NCBI GenBank assembly: GCA_964559135.1
Contig: CAZLGG010000033.1
Span: 1 to 36,459 of the forward strand
Length of the DNA: 36,459 bases
Source: DRQF01 sp964559135
Lineage (GTDB): Bacteria; Planctomycetota; GCA-002687715; DRQF01
Direction: 5' to 3'
Under the pieces are notes generated by a model that made no database searches, was not told the DNA's origin, and worked only from the letters and a program-made list of their open reading frames with translations. The position numbers and the translations under genes are program-made. Position 1 is the stretch's first letter, and every line of letters starts with the position of its first letter. Of this stretch, positions 25,437-34,483 are shown piece by piece.

Positions 25437-25835
25437 TCAATCGAGTCTGGTTCCAGCGCCGGCGGTTTCTTCGCGGAGATCGGCGGCGCTCTTCTTTGCG
25501 GGACACGGCCCGGTCGCTGGCGGCGGTGTCGCGGGCAGTTCGAGGGCCGCCAAGCGAGCTTTCTCTCGATGGATGAGGACAAGGTTTCTCACGTAGACCA
25601 CGACGCCGAAGCATTGTCCAAGAGTGATGACGATGTCTCGGCGCCGGATGGCATAGACGAGCAGAATCGCGCCCCCCGCCAGGCTGAAATACCAGAATGC
25701 CTCCGGGATGACGGAACGCTTCTCCTTCTCGCTGGTCAACCACTGCCACGCGAATCGCATCGTGAAGCAGATCTGTCCGAGAAGACCGAAGAGGGCCCAA
25801 GCATCCAGGTCGAAATACTCGATCACGGCGCGCAT
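25437..25835 (-). CDS. LAB_N (lipid-A-disaccharide synthase N-terminal-like) membrane protein
   Basis: This 132-residue protein contains the LAB_N pattern: LFGLLGQICFTMRFAWQWLT, SEKEKRSVIPEAFWYFSLAG and GQCFGVVVYVRNLVLIHREK. Three transmembrane helices are predicted. The C-terminal 35 residues are Ala/Pro-rich and not conserved. LAB_N proteins occur alone or fused to LpxB, and often near GT39/ArnT-type lipid glycosyltransferases. Their reaction is not established. Here a GT39 gene lies about 4.5 kb upstream on the same strand. The gene follows the phosphoesterase after 34 bases and converges on the cytochrome c gene. Confidence 0.85.
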   Translation of the reverse strand: MRAVIEYFDLDAWALFGLLGQICFTMRFAWQWLTSEKEKRSVIPEAFWYFSLAGGAILLVYAIRRRDIVITLGQCFGVVVYVRNLVLIHREKARLAALELPATPPPATGPCPAKKSAADLREETAGAGTRLD

Positions 25836-25869
25836 CCTGAATCGCTCACCCCGAAGGAAGAAAAGTTCG

Positions 25870-28167
25870 TCAGGGCACGATGTGCAGCCGGACCGCGTTC
25901 GTCAAGCCGATCCCCCCTCCCCCCGTCTCGATCAGTCCCTGGAACGTAAAGGTAAAAGGAAACGGCAAACCCACCGGATTGGTGAAGTTGTAGGGCGCCG
26001 TCGTCGAAGGCAAGAGCGCGCCGGGGTTCCCGAAACTGTCGGCAAGAAGAAAACTCAGGGGCGCCACCACGGGGCCGGCGAGAGCCGTCGGAAAGCACAG
26101 ATCCCCCAGACCCAACGGCAGGGAGAAGATGTGCGCCGCAGTCGGAGTCCCCAGGAATCCCGAGATGCTGAAGTGGGCCGGGGCCGGGTTTCCCGGCGGC
26201 TGAAGAACGTCAAGAGTCACCGGCTGATTGATGCCGACGTCGACGCTTCGCCCCAACCCTCCCGCGCTTCCGTTGACCAGGAGCGTGGAGAACGGCGCGC
26301 CGTTCGACGTCACCGTGCCCGCGGCGCACGCCCCCAGGAAGGGGAAGCGGCCGTCCACGACCAGCGCCCCGTCCCAGACGAGATCACTGCTCGAAAGGCT
26401 CTGCTGGTGTACCTCCACAGCCAAGACGTTAGTCCCCTGTTGCAAGAAAGGAAGCGCCGCCGCCGTGATGACGAACGTCTCGTAATCCGCCGCGGCGTGG
26501 TTCGCCGCCAGCGTATTGAAGCCGACTGGCCCGGTCCCCATCGAGTCCGATCTGGCCACTTCCTGACCGTTGAGGTAGGCGACAAAGCCGTCGTCATAGA
26601 GAGCACTCAATGCCATGTACTCGACGTCCGACGGGAGACCGTCGAGGACGAACGTCGTTCGAAAATACGTCGTCGGCGGCACGGCTCCGGGAGAACCGGA
26701 GTTGACGGTCGTCTGCACCACCGCCGATCCGAAACCGAGAGGTCCGTTGCCCGTGCTCCACGCACTGTCGTCGAAGCCGGGCTGACGCCAGGCCGTGCCC
26801 AGGTCGGTACTCGTGTCCTCGAAGGACCAACTCGCCGTCGTGGGGAGCGGGATCCGGGTGGTGACGACAGGCGAAACCCCACTCTTGACGATGGTAAAGA
26901 GGTCCTGAATGCCTCCATCGCGGTCCAGATACTTCAGGTCGAGCTGCTGGTCCTCGATATCGATGACGACGGACCCCAACTTGGGCAGGCTTCGGATCAT
27001 GATCGGATGATCCAAACTACCGCTGCCGACAGTCCCCGATGCGCCGTTCACGACCGCCACGGTTCCATCATGAGGCACCGGCCCCGGCCCGCCCTTCCGG
27101 TACGCTTCTCCGATACTCGCAATCCCGGAGCCGGAGTCCAACGCCATCGTGTTGACGTCGAACGTCGAGGAGGGACCATAGTGGCCGTCGATGAGCATGG
27201 ATCGCTCATAGACATGACTATGTCCGGTCAGCACGAGGTCGACCCCGAAACTCTCGAGGATCGGCATGAAGACGGTCCGCATGGTGATGAGACGCGCTTC
27301 GGTATCGGAGTCGTGAGTCCCCTTGGTATAGGGAGGATGATGCCAGAAGGCGATGATCCAGTCCTGCGTCGTCGATGCGAGGTCCGCCTGCAGCCATGGG
27401 ACCATCGGGTGGTTGGGGCCGATGGCCGGGCCGGCCGAGTCCAGGCAAACGAAATGGATGTTGGCCCAGTCGAACGAGTAGTAGGCCTCCGTGCCGGAAG
27501 GCACCCCACCGGCCTGGGCCGAGGTGGGAAGAGTGAAAACGTCGAAGTAGACCCCCGTCTGGGTGGCCGAGTTGGCGCTGTGGGCATCGTGATTCCCGAA
27601 CGTCGACCAAAGGGCCGTACGACGTAGCATGGTCTCGTACATGTTCTGGAAAACAGCCGTTTGATATTGGGCGTCCGTCCCGTTGGGGTACGCATTGTCC
27701 CCCAGCATGAGCCAAAGGTCCGTGTGCGTCGCGCCGGCGAAGGCGGCGTAACCGTCCCTCACCCCCCGGGCATTGTTGTTTCCGGAACCACTGTCCCCAA
27801 TGACCCAAAGGCGAGTCCGACGCTTCGAGCCCACCGGCGGCGCCGTCTTGAAGACGTGATCGGCGTCATTCCCGGCGAGCGTCCCATTGACGCTGTCGCC
27901 GATGCCGTAGAAGTAAAACGTCTCGGGAAGCAGCCCTGAAACGAGAACTTCGTGCTCGGTGGTCACTGTCCCGTCCGAAATCGCGGTGTTGAGGTTTCCC
28001 ACCGAGAGGCCGATCGTGACGACGCTATCGGTCGGGACGTCGGTCCGCCATCGGACAACGATGCTCGTCGGCGTCCCGATCTGGAGATAGGGCCCGCGAA
28101 GGATCTGAGGCGTCTGAGCGGGAAGGGACGCGACGAGACAAAACAGGAACAATGCGAGTGACTTCAT
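25870..28167 (-). CDS. Secreted purple-acid-phosphatase-like metallophosphoesterase with C-terminal accessory domains
   Basis: This 765-residue exported protein (signal peptide to about LPAQ, residue 18) has four parts. A fibronectin-like PAP N-terminal domain (about 20-110) is followed by a two-metal phosphoesterase core with Asp125 (GDSG), GDNAY (Asp157, Tyr160), GNHD (191-194), HH (276-277) and GHSHVYER (315-322). The Tyr after GDNA is the residue that binds ferric iron in purple acid phosphatases. Residues about 455-625 resemble a galactose-binding jelly roll (WRQPGFDDSAW, ALYDDGFVAYLNGQEVA). The last 142 residues match the end of the sugar dehydrogenase at 6143-7780. It probably releases phosphate from organic esters outside the inner membrane. 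It starts on an ATGA overlap with the TPR gene. Confidence 0.88.
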   Translation of the reverse strand: MKSLALFLFCLVASLPAQTPQILRGPYLQIGTPTSIVVRWRTDVPTDSVVTIGLSVGNLNTAISDGTVTTEHEVLVSGLLPETFYFYGIGDSVNGTLAGNDADHVFKTAPPVGSKRRTRLWVIGDSGSGNNNARGVRDGYAAFAGATHTDLWLMLGDNAYPNGTDAQYQTAVFQNMYETMLRRTALWSTFGNHDAHSANSATQTGVYFDVFTLPTSAQAGGVPSGTEAYYSFDWANIHFVCLDSAGPAIGPNHPMVPWLQADLASTTQDWIIAFWHHPPYTKGTHDSDTEARLITMRTVFMPILESFGVDLVLTGHSHVYERSMLIDGHYGPSSTFDVNTMALDSGSGIASIGEAYRKGGPGPVPHDGTVAVVNGASGTVGSGSLDHPIMIRSLPKLGSVVIDIEDQQLDLKYLDRDGGIQDLFTIVKSGVSPVVTTRIPLPTTASWSFEDTSTDLGTAWRQPGFDDSAWSTGNGPLGFGSAVVQTTVNSGSPGAVPPTTYFRTTFVLDGLPSDVEYMALSALYDDGFVAYLNGQEVARSDSMGTGPVGFNTLAANHAAADYETFVITAAALPFLQQGTNVLAVEVHQQSLSSSDLVWDGALVVDGRFPFLGACAAGTVTSNGAPFSTLLVNGSAGGLGRSVDVGINQPVTLDVLQPPGNPAPAHFSISGFLGTPTAAHIFSLPLGLGDLCFPTALAGPVVAPLSFLLADSFGNPGALLPSTTAPYNFTNPVGLPFPFTFTFQGLIETGGGGIGLTNAVRLHIVP
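25873..26298 (-). other. C-terminal domain shared with the PQQ sugar dehydrogenase
   Basis: This second copy of the domain is described at 7349-7777. It covers the last 142 residues of the phosphoesterase and ends in FTFTFQGLIETG and IGLTNAVRLHIVP. The catalytic parts of the two carriers are unrelated, so the domain behaves as an independent C-terminal module. Confidence 0.55.
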
Positions 28168-29006
28168 GGCTTGGTTCCAATCCGGCGCAAGGCCTTGCGA
28201 ATACGGTTTTCCAGGGTTTGCGTGGCAGGCAGGCGGCGAACGCGACGCGGCAACGCCTCGAGCTGGGCCGAAGCCGCCTCATAGGCGGACCGGGCCTCGG
28301 AGGTCCGTCCAGCGGATTCGAGGATTCGCCCCCTCTCGAGCCACCACGACTCCTTGCGCGGTGCCCGGCGGAGAATGCGATCGACACGTCGAAGGGCCGC
28401 GTCCCAAAGATGATGGGAACGCTCGATCTCGAGAGCCTCGATGTCGAGCGACCAGGCGCCTGCGAGCGCGACACGTCCGGCATCGAGGATCTCGATGGCA
28501 CGCCCAGCGTTCCCCGGTCTCGTCTTCAACACGGCTCTGGCCCACGTGACGTAGTGCCGCGGTGTCCGACGACGCAGATGAATGACAGCCGCCGCGTATC
28601 TTCGCGCGGCTTCGCTCCAGTGCCCCAACGCCGCCTCGATTTCCCCCGCGAGCCACAGGGCTTCACCGTGATTGGGTTCTCGGCCAAGGAACCGGACGAT
28701 CTCTCGCCGTGCCTCGTCGTCGCGCTTCAGGGCATGGAGAACGTTGGCTCTCAGGGCCCAGAACGCGCCTCGTTCCGGTGCAAGGGATTCCGCTCGGGTG
28801 AGATCCGCCAGTGCACGCTTGAACTCGTGGTGCAATCGGTAGAGTTCTCCGCGACGGGCATAGAGATCGGGATTGTTGGGATGCTTGGCGATCTCGCGGG
28901 AGGCCGCGGCAATCTTCTTGTGGAGATCGCCGTGAGCCAAGGCGCGGGGCGCCGCAACGAAGGCAAGTATCCACGCGCAAGCGAACGCACAGAGAGACCT
29001 GGGCAT
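28164..29006 (-). CDS. Exported TPR-repeat protein
   Basis: This 280-residue protein has a signal peptide (AWILAFVAAPRALA, cleavage near residue 24). At least three tetratricopeptide-like repeats lie at about 45-146 (NPDLYARRGELYRLHHEFKR, AFWALRANVLHALKRDDEAR, GEALWLAGEIEAALGHWSEA), and another lies near 217-250 (ESWWLERGRILESAGRTSEA). TPRs mediate protein contacts; no enzymatic domain is seen. Its stop overlaps the start of the phosphoesterase gene (ATGA). It may therefore assist that enzyme's folding, export or complex formation, which is inference from gene order alone. Confidence 0.82.
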   Translation of the reverse strand: MPRSLCAFACAWILAFVAAPRALAHGDLHKKIAAASREIAKHPNNPDLYARRGELYRLHHEFKRALADLTRAESLAPERGAFWALRANVLHALKRDDEARREIVRFLGREPNHGEALWLAGEIEAALGHWSEAARRYAAAVIHLRRRTPRHYVTWARAVLKTRPGNAGRAIEILDAGRVALAGAWSLDIEALEIERSHHLWDAALRRVDRILRRAPRKESWWLERGRILESAGRTSEARSAYEAASAQLEALPRRVRRLPATQTLENRIRKALRRIGTKP

Positions 29007-29112
29007 GGCTTCGAGTCCAACATAGAGGGGAGCGCGACGGCTGTGAGGATACGATCTCGCGTCGCACTCGCCAAGCGTGGGTTTTCACCCGCCCATCATT
29101 CTCATGTCAGAA

Positions 29113-30267
29113 TCAGCGCCCGGATGAAGCTTTCTTCTCGATAAGACCGTGTCGTTCCAGAAGACGACGTAGGCGGTCATGGGGGATCGCCGGGATGCGA
29201 TGGCCGGACCTCCCCGTCATCGTCTCCGCCGCGACGAGAGCATTGACGATGGCCTCTTCCGTCGCCTGAACCGTCGCCACGAAGATCTCATCGAGGCGGC
29301 TCTCCGAGACGAATGAGAGGTGTTCGTTTCCGTCGGGGCCCACTGTGGATGACCGCGTCGAAAACGCCAGGAACATGTCACCCGACTCCGTGCCCGAGAA
29401 CCCTCCACACCGCGCCAGCCCCATCCCGACGCGCCGGGCGACACGTCTCAGCTGGGTGGGAAGCAGTGGAGCGTCGGTGGCCACGACGACGATGATCGAG
29501 CCGTCATCCCGATCGGGGCGCTCGGACCGGTAAGGAATCATCCTGCCGACCGGAATCCCCGCAATGCGCAGCTCACGCTTCAGGCCGTGGTTGGCCTGAA
29601 CCAGCACGCCGACGACGTATCCCCCGGCGGTGCGCGGAACGATTCGTGATGACGTACCGATCCCTCCCTTGAAGCCGTGGCAGATCATGCCGGTTCCCCC
29701 GCCCACGTTTCCCTCGGCCACCGGTCCCGGTTTGGCCCCGTCGAGAGCTCGGAAGACATGCTCCTCGCGGATGTGAAACCCGTCGATGTCATTGAGCCAA
29801 CCGTCCCAGGTCTCCGCCACGACTGGAAGGTTGACGACATCGGCCAAGCCCTTGGCTTGCCGCGACCATTTCATGACCGCGGTCTGAGCCGTTCCGACAC
29901 TCAGCGTATTCGTGAGCACGATGGGTGAGATCAAAAAGCCCGTTTCCTCGAGGTACTGAATGCCCGTGACTTCCCCGTTTCCATTCTGCCGGAAGAAGCC
30001 GCCAGGGACGCTCTCGATGGTCTTGTTCGGGAGGATGGTCGTCACGCCCGTGCGCACGGCGTGCTGTCCCTTTCCTGAAACCAGAGTCGTGTGCCCCACC
30101 AGAACGCCCTTCACGTCGGTGATCGCATTCAACGGACCGGCCTTGCCATCGAAGGGAATTCCGAGTGCCCGAGCGCGAGGCGACGAACTGCTCTGTGAAA
30201 TGACCGAGCCCGTGAGGAGAAGAAGGCTGACCGGCAGGGCGGCGAAGCGAAGTCGAAGAAGGGGCAT
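29113..30267 (-). CDS. P1 family (S58, DmpA-like) aminopeptidase, exported
   Basis: This 384-residue proenzyme of the DmpA/L-aminopeptidase D-amidase family has an N-terminal signal sequence (LPVSLLLLTGSVIS). Family stretches are GPLNAITDVKGVLVGHTTL, EGNVGGGTGMICHGFKGG, GVLVQANHG and PVGRMIPY. The self-cleavage site is probably Gly256-Ser257 in DDGSIIVVVATDAP, matching Gly249-Ser250 of DmpA, with Ser as N-terminal nucleophile. The enzyme would remove N-terminal residues from peptides or beta-peptides in the periplasm. A GTG at 30291 is in frame, but the ATG at 30267 has CGGAG seven bases upstream and gives a better signal peptide. Confidence 0.9.
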   Translation of the reverse strand: MPLLRLRFAALPVSLLLLTGSVISQSSSSPRARALGIPFDGKAGPLNAITDVKGVLVGHTTLVSGKGQHAVRTGVTTILPNKTIESVPGGFFRQNGNGEVTGIQYLEETGFLISPIVLTNTLSVGTAQTAVMKWSRQAKGLADVVNLPVVAETWDGWLNDIDGFHIREEHVFRALDGAKPGPVAEGNVGGGTGMICHGFKGGIGTSSRIVPRTAGGYVVGVLVQANHGLKRELRIAGIPVGRMIPYRSERPDRDDGSIIVVVATDAPLLPTQLRRVARRVGMGLARCGGFSGTESGDMFLAFSTRSSTVGPDGNEHLSFVSESRLDEIFVATVQATEEAIVNALVAAETMTGRSGHRIPAIPHDRLRRLLERHGLIEKKASSGR

Positions 30268-30333
30268 CGCAGACTCCGAAAGAAGACGCACAGCGGGGTG
30301 GACGGGAAATGCGGGGCGGATTTCCGTTCCACC

Positions 30334-31992
30334 TCAATAGGGCGGGGGCCACGGGTTGAGGAAAAGGCACAGACGGCGGCGGCCCACGCCAGTGCAGAGG
30401 GATCGAAAACTCCTTGGCACGCATCGGGGATGATCCCTCGTGTCCTTGGCGCGGACGAGAACCATCAGAGGCTCGCGCGAAGCCAGACGTTCCAACATCT
30501 TCCCATCGAGGTCGACGGGTTCCGGCTCCACGCCCACGTGGAAGTTCCAGTAGCCCGCTGTCGATTCCTTCGTGTGATAGCTCGACACCGCCAGGAGCCT
30601 TCGCCCCTCCGTGAGATGTCTCTGAACCTCAGCGACGAGGCGGTCATACCCTCGAAGCCTGTCCATGGCCGGGGCGACCATTTCGCTCCACGTCGTCATG
30701 GTCAATGCGAGCCCCAAGACGATGGCCAGCCGGCCCCAGGGCCCTCCGCGTCCTTGAAGCACGGACGCCGCCCCTGCGACCCCCAAGACGAAAACCGGCA
30801 CGGAGAACAGAAAACGGCTGGACGGCAGGTCCGTCATGACGGCGTCCACATTCCCTTGCCAAGGGAAGCGCCCCCATGCCACCCCCAGCGCTCCCGCCAC
30901 GAGCACCACGGCAGCCCCCGCCCAAAGGACTCGCTCCCCCCACGCCTGATGTGCCTTGCGGCTCGCCGATCCGTGGACATAGGCTCCCACGAGAACAAAC
31001 ACCGGAGGGAAAAGTGGGAGCAGGTAACGACTCCTGAAGGTCGTCCCCAAGTGAAGGACGACCAGGACGGAGAGGATCCACGCCGTGCACAGGGTCCACG
31101 CCTGCCGGGCCGGGCTCGAGGGCGGCGAGCGTCGTGCCGCCCACCACGCCGGCGGGAGAAGGAAGATCCACGGGGCGGCGACGCCCCACAGCACCGAGAC
31201 GTAGTAGAGAGGCCCGTGCTTGTCCGGATTCTCGGGATCGACGAGGTGGAATACGCCGCGATCGATGGCCAAGGATCGCGCCCAAGCGCCCCCCGCCTCG
31301 AGGGCGGCGGGGACGAACCATGCCGCCCCCACGGCCAATGCGACGGCGCAGACGGCGAGAGGGCGAGTCCGCTTCAACCACCCCGCGTCCCGTTCCCAGG
31401 CGGCACAGACGAACAGAAAGACGGCCGCGAAAACCATGGTGGCAGGGCCCTTGAGAAGGAGACCACCGGACACCGAGAGGGCCGCCAAGAGGAATCCACG
31501 CCTTCGCCTCGCGGGGTCGATCTCGTCCTTCAGGATGAGGAAGCCCAGGATCGCGCCGCTCAGGGCGGCAGCGGCCAGCGTATCCATGTGGCAGAAGTGA
31601 GAGGACCAGAACACGAGCCAGGACGTTGCAAGGAGAGTCGCCGCCCAAAACCCGGCACCTTTCCCGAACAGGCGCCGCCCGAGTGCCCAGGTCGCGAGAG
31701 CCATGAGAAGTCCACCGAGTGCGGAGGGAAGCCTCACGAGGAATCGCCGCAACTCCTCTCCGCGCACGCCGCGCAAAAGAAGCGCCCCGACCCAGAAGAA
31801 CGGAGCGGGCTTTTGGTCGTAGAACTTGCCGTCGTAGTGAGGAACAAGCCAATTCCCGGTCCGAGCGATCTCCGCGCTGATTCCCGCATAGCGGGGTTCG
31901 ACCGGGTTCCAAAGGTCGCGCGCGCCCAGCCCCACGAAGAGGCTGAACAGGGCAATGACGAGGAAAACCGCCGCCTGCATCCTCCCACTCAT
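30334..31992 (-). CDS. GT39/ArnT-type membrane glycosyltransferase
   Basis: This 552-residue polytopic membrane protein of the dolichyl-phosphate-mannose/ArnT superfamily has roughly a dozen hydrophobic helices. The first periplasmic loop holds the typical acidic motif DLWNPVEPRYA (Asp26, Glu32), followed by YDQKPAPFFWVGALLL. Such enzymes move a sugar from a polyprenyl-phosphate carrier to lipid A, proteins or other acceptors on the outer face of the inner membrane. The acceptor is not predictable. The gene lies 39 bases after a GNAT gene and 66 before the P1 peptidase gene in a same-strand run that also includes a LAB_N protein. Confidence 0.87.
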   Translation of the reverse strand: MSGRMQAAVFLVIALFSLFVGLGARDLWNPVEPRYAGISAEIARTGNWLVPHYDGKFYDQKPAPFFWVGALLLRGVRGEELRRFLVRLPSALGGLLMALATWALGRRLFGKGAGFWAATLLATSWLVFWSSHFCHMDTLAAAALSGAILGFLILKDEIDPARRRRGFLLAALSVSGGLLLKGPATMVFAAVFLFVCAAWERDAGWLKRTRPLAVCAVALAVGAAWFVPAALEAGGAWARSLAIDRGVFHLVDPENPDKHGPLYYVSVLWGVAAPWIFLLPPAWWAARRSPPSSPARQAWTLCTAWILSVLVVLHLGTTFRSRYLLPLFPPVFVLVGAYVHGSASRKAHQAWGERVLWAGAAVVLVAGALGVAWGRFPWQGNVDAVMTDLPSSRFLFSVPVFVLGVAGAASVLQGRGGPWGRLAIVLGLALTMTTWSEMVAPAMDRLRGYDRLVAEVQRHLTEGRRLLAVSSYHTKESTAGYWNFHVGVEPEPVDLDGKMLERLASREPLMVLVRAKDTRDHPRCVPRSFRSLCTGVGRRRLCLFLNPWPPPY

Positions 31993-32031
31993 GCCACGAT
32001 ACCCTCATCCGGACGGCGGAATGACACCCCG

Positions 32032-33123
32032 TCAAACGACATCGAAGTCACCCAGCGTATAGTACCAGTGCCTCTGGATCTCCAATTCGCCGAGAGTTTC
32101 GGGTGCATAGGAATGCGCGACGAGTCGGAAGCCGGTCTTCTCGAGATCGTACCCCATGTCCTCGAAGACTCGTGATTCAGGCGCGTTGTGATTGAGAATG
32201 CAAAGGACGCGATTCATCCCGTCGATGCGAGCGAAATACTCGCAAACACCGACAAGAACGGGCCCCGACGTGTCGTATTCGGGGTCCACGAGCCAGTCGA
32301 CGATGACGAGGTCCTCCTTTCCGAGCCAACGCGTCCGGGTGACGGCAACGCCGCGGAGAGCTCCCTCGTCCGAGCGGACCGTGATGATCCGATAGGTTTG
32401 ATCGGGAATCCGACAGTATCTCCAGTCCAGATACTCGGCATCACGATGCCCGATGATGCCGTGGGTCGCCTTCACCTTCTCCCAGATGTCACCGACATCG
32501 TCGGGAAAACGCTCCGGCACGTCGACGTGAAAGGTCTCACCGAAGGCCTTCACTTCCGGGCCTCGTGGCGTGACCGGCCCTTTGTCCGGGAGAGTTTTCG
32601 TGTGGGCGTAGCACTTCGTGAGGGGGACATAGTAGAGGGTCTGCACACCGAGTCGGTAATGCAGCGCGTTCGGCAGCCCCACATGGACCAATTCCCTGTC
32701 CTCTCGCCCGTACTCGTAGCAATACGCCAAAAGGGTCAGCTTGAAGAGGCCCTGTTTCTTGAGTCCGGCCCGGCATCGCGGATGCACCATGGAATCGACG
32801 ATTTGAGAGAAGATGAATGTCTTGTCGAAGACCTTCGTTCGGACCGGAAGCCCGGAGAAATGCGAAACGATCTTGCCGTCGGCAAGCCGCCCGACGAAGA
32901 CGTGCATTCCGACAGGGTGATCCTTGTACTCCCAAACCCACTTCTCGAGGGGGCGATCAACCTTGAAGACCTCTTTGAAGAGCTCGAGAATCCCCGCTTC
33001 ATCGCCCTCACGATAAGGCCCGATCTTCACCCGGCCGAGCATCGTCTCCAATTCCAACTTCGGCGGTTTCGCCTTCACGAGGAATTCAATGGATGCTCGA
33101 TTCGATCCCCGATAAGTGCTCAT
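32032..33123 (-). CDS. GNAT-fold acyltransferase-like protein, tandem paralogue 1
   Basis: This 363-residue protein resembles GNAT acetyltransferases in its N-terminal half: IGPYREGDEAGILELFKEVF, GKIVSHFSGLPVRTKVF, SQIVDSMVHPRCR. The acetyl-CoA loop is altered; where relatives have HPxxRGxG, this reads HPRCRAGLKKQGLF, with extra residues. The second half (RIITVRSDEGALRGVAVTRT, RVLCILNHNAPESRVFEDMG) may be another GNAT-like unit. Both ends are shared with the upstream paralogue: YRGSNRAS at the N-terminus and RHWYYTLGDFDV at the C-terminus. The gene has GAGGAG eight bases before the ATG. The substrate is unknown; a role in glycan or lipid decoration fits the adjacent glycosyltransferase gene. 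Confidence 0.75.
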   Translation of the reverse strand: MSTYRGSNRASIEFLVKAKPPKLELETMLGRVKIGPYREGDEAGILELFKEVFKVDRPLEKWVWEYKDHPVGMHVFVGRLADGKIVSHFSGLPVRTKVFDKTFIFSQIVDSMVHPRCRAGLKKQGLFKLTLLAYCYEYGREDRELVHVGLPNALHYRLGVQTLYYVPLTKCYAHTKTLPDKGPVTPRGPEVKAFGETFHVDVPERFPDDVGDIWEKVKATHGIIGHRDAEYLDWRYCRIPDQTYRIITVRSDEGALRGVAVTRTRWLGKEDLVIVDWLVDPEYDTSGPVLVGVCEYFARIDGMNRVLCILNHNAPESRVFEDMGYDLEKTGFRLVAHSYAPETLGELEIQRHWYYTLGDFDVV

Positions 33124-33195
33124 GACGATCTCCTCGAGCCCGCTTGCAACGCCTCTCCAGCAGTCGCTGCGTACCGTTCTGACGCATCGTGCATC

Positions 33196-34290
33196 TCAAA
33201 ACACATCGAAATCGCCGGCCGTGTAGTACCAGTGCCTCAGGATATCGTCCTCGGTGAGGAACGATGGGTCATAGGAGTGAGCGACGAGGCGAAAAGGCGT
33301 CTTCCACAGGTCGTAGCCCGTGTCTTCGAAGACACGAGATTCCGGAGCGTTGTGGTTGAGAATGCACAGGACGCGCTTCATTCCGTCCTCGGCCGCCAGT
33401 CGCTCGCACACCTTGATGAGGGCTGGGGAAGCGGCCTCCATGTCCAGGTCGGGGAGCCAATCGCCGATGATGAGGTCCCTCTGAACGAGCCAATGGCTGC
33501 GGGTGACCGCAACGCCGCGGAGGACCCCGTCCGACGAGCGAATCGCTACGATCCTGTAGTTCCAATTCGGGTTTTTCGTGTATCTCCACTCGAGCGTCGC
33601 GGGGTCTCTGAAGCTGATGATCCCGTGCCGTTTCTTCAGCTTCTCCCAAAGTTCCCCGACATCGTCGGGAAAGTGATCGAGGACGGCGACCTCGAACGTC
33701 TCGCCGAGAACCTTGATCTCCGACTCGATACCGCAGCCGGTTCGATCGGGGTCGATGCGCTTCTCGTGTGCGTAGCATTTCGTGAGCGGCACGTAGTAGC
33801 AGGTCTGTGCCCCCAATCGATAGGCCAGCGGGTTGGGAAGCCCCATCTGCACCAACTCCCGATCAGGTCGGCCATAGTGGTACGCATGAGCCAGCAACGT
33901 CAGCTTGAAAAGGCCGTGCTTTTTGAGTCCCGAGCGACATCGCGGGTCGACCATGGAGTCGACAACTTGCGAAAAGACGTAGGTTCCGTCGAAAACCCGT
34001 GTGCGCGCGGGAATCCCCGCGAAGTGAGAAACGACTTGCCCGGAAGCGAGTCGTCCCACGAAAACATGCATGCCGAGGGGGTGATCTCGGTATTGCCAGT
34101 TCCATTGATCCATGTTGCGGCGGGCGCAAAACAGATCACGGAAAAGCTGAAGGATGCCTTCCTCGTCCCCCTCTCGAAACGGACCGATCTTCACCGTGCC
34201 CAAGGGAGTTTCGAGATCGTACTTCGGCGGATCGGGAGGCCGGACGATGAAGTCGACGGAAGAGCGATTCGAACCTCGGTAGAGTCCCAT
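33196..34290 (-). CDS. GNAT-fold acyltransferase-like protein, tandem paralogue 2
   Basis: This 364-residue protein is homologous over its full length to the gene just downstream (72 bases away). Shared segments include YRGSNRSS, IGPFREGDEEGILQLFRDLF, VDSMVDPRCRSGLKKHGLFK, YYVPLTKCYAH, MKRVLCILNHNAPESRVFED and RHWYYTAGDFDV. It has the same insertion in the acetyl-CoA loop region. An in-frame extension of 74 codons upstream was rejected: it is Arg/Ser-rich, has no counterpart in the paralogue, and the ATG at 34290 gives the matching N-terminus MGLYRGSNR. The pair arose by tandem duplication and has since diverged considerably. Confidence 0.75.
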   Translation of the reverse strand: MGLYRGSNRSSVDFIVRPPDPPKYDLETPLGTVKIGPFREGDEEGILQLFRDLFCARRNMDQWNWQYRDHPLGMHVFVGRLASGQVVSHFAGIPARTRVFDGTYVFSQVVDSMVDPRCRSGLKKHGLFKLTLLAHAYHYGRPDRELVQMGLPNPLAYRLGAQTCYYVPLTKCYAHEKRIDPDRTGCGIESEIKVLGETFEVAVLDHFPDDVGELWEKLKKRHGIISFRDPATLEWRYTKNPNWNYRIVAIRSSDGVLRGVAVTRSHWLVQRDLIIGDWLPDLDMEAASPALIKVCERLAAEDGMKRVLCILNHNAPESRVFEDTGYDLWKTPFRLVAHSYDPSFLTEDDILRHWYYTAGDFDVF

Positions 34291-34483
34291 GGGATACGTC
34301 TCCGGAGACAACGGGTCGGACTCGCCGCCGGACGCGACGGATTCGGCCGGCGCTTCCTTGCGCCTCTGACGGGCCGACCGCCTCTCAATCGGGGCGGATA
34401 AGAGGGTATCACAAGGCACGCAGCGGCTCGACGCCCTCGCGAGAGGCGCTGTCCGCTCGCCGATTGGGGTAGAATCCCCCGCA
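34291..34483. promoter_or_regulatory. Divergent intergenic region with a TAGAAT box
   Basis: This 193-base gap separates the GNAT run (minus) from the UbiA-like gene (plus). TAGAAT at 34470-34475, inside GGTAGAATCCCCC, ends eight bases before the ATG at 34484. If it is a -10 box, the transcript would have almost no leader. No convincing -35 or minus-strand promoter could be picked out. Confidence 0.3.

Noticed and set aside
25708..27627. 639-codon plus-strand frame opposite the phosphoesterase
   Set aside because: It is very rich in Arg and Gly and antisense to an enzyme with complete metal-binding motifs.
30298..32175. 625-codon plus-strand frame opposite the glycosyltransferase
   Set aside because: It is charged low-complexity sequence, an antisense shadow of a hydrophobic membrane protein.
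32188..34401. 737-codon plus-strand frame spanning both GNAT genes
   Set aside because: It shows an internal repeat only because the two minus-strand genes are paralogues; the coding signal is on the minus strand.
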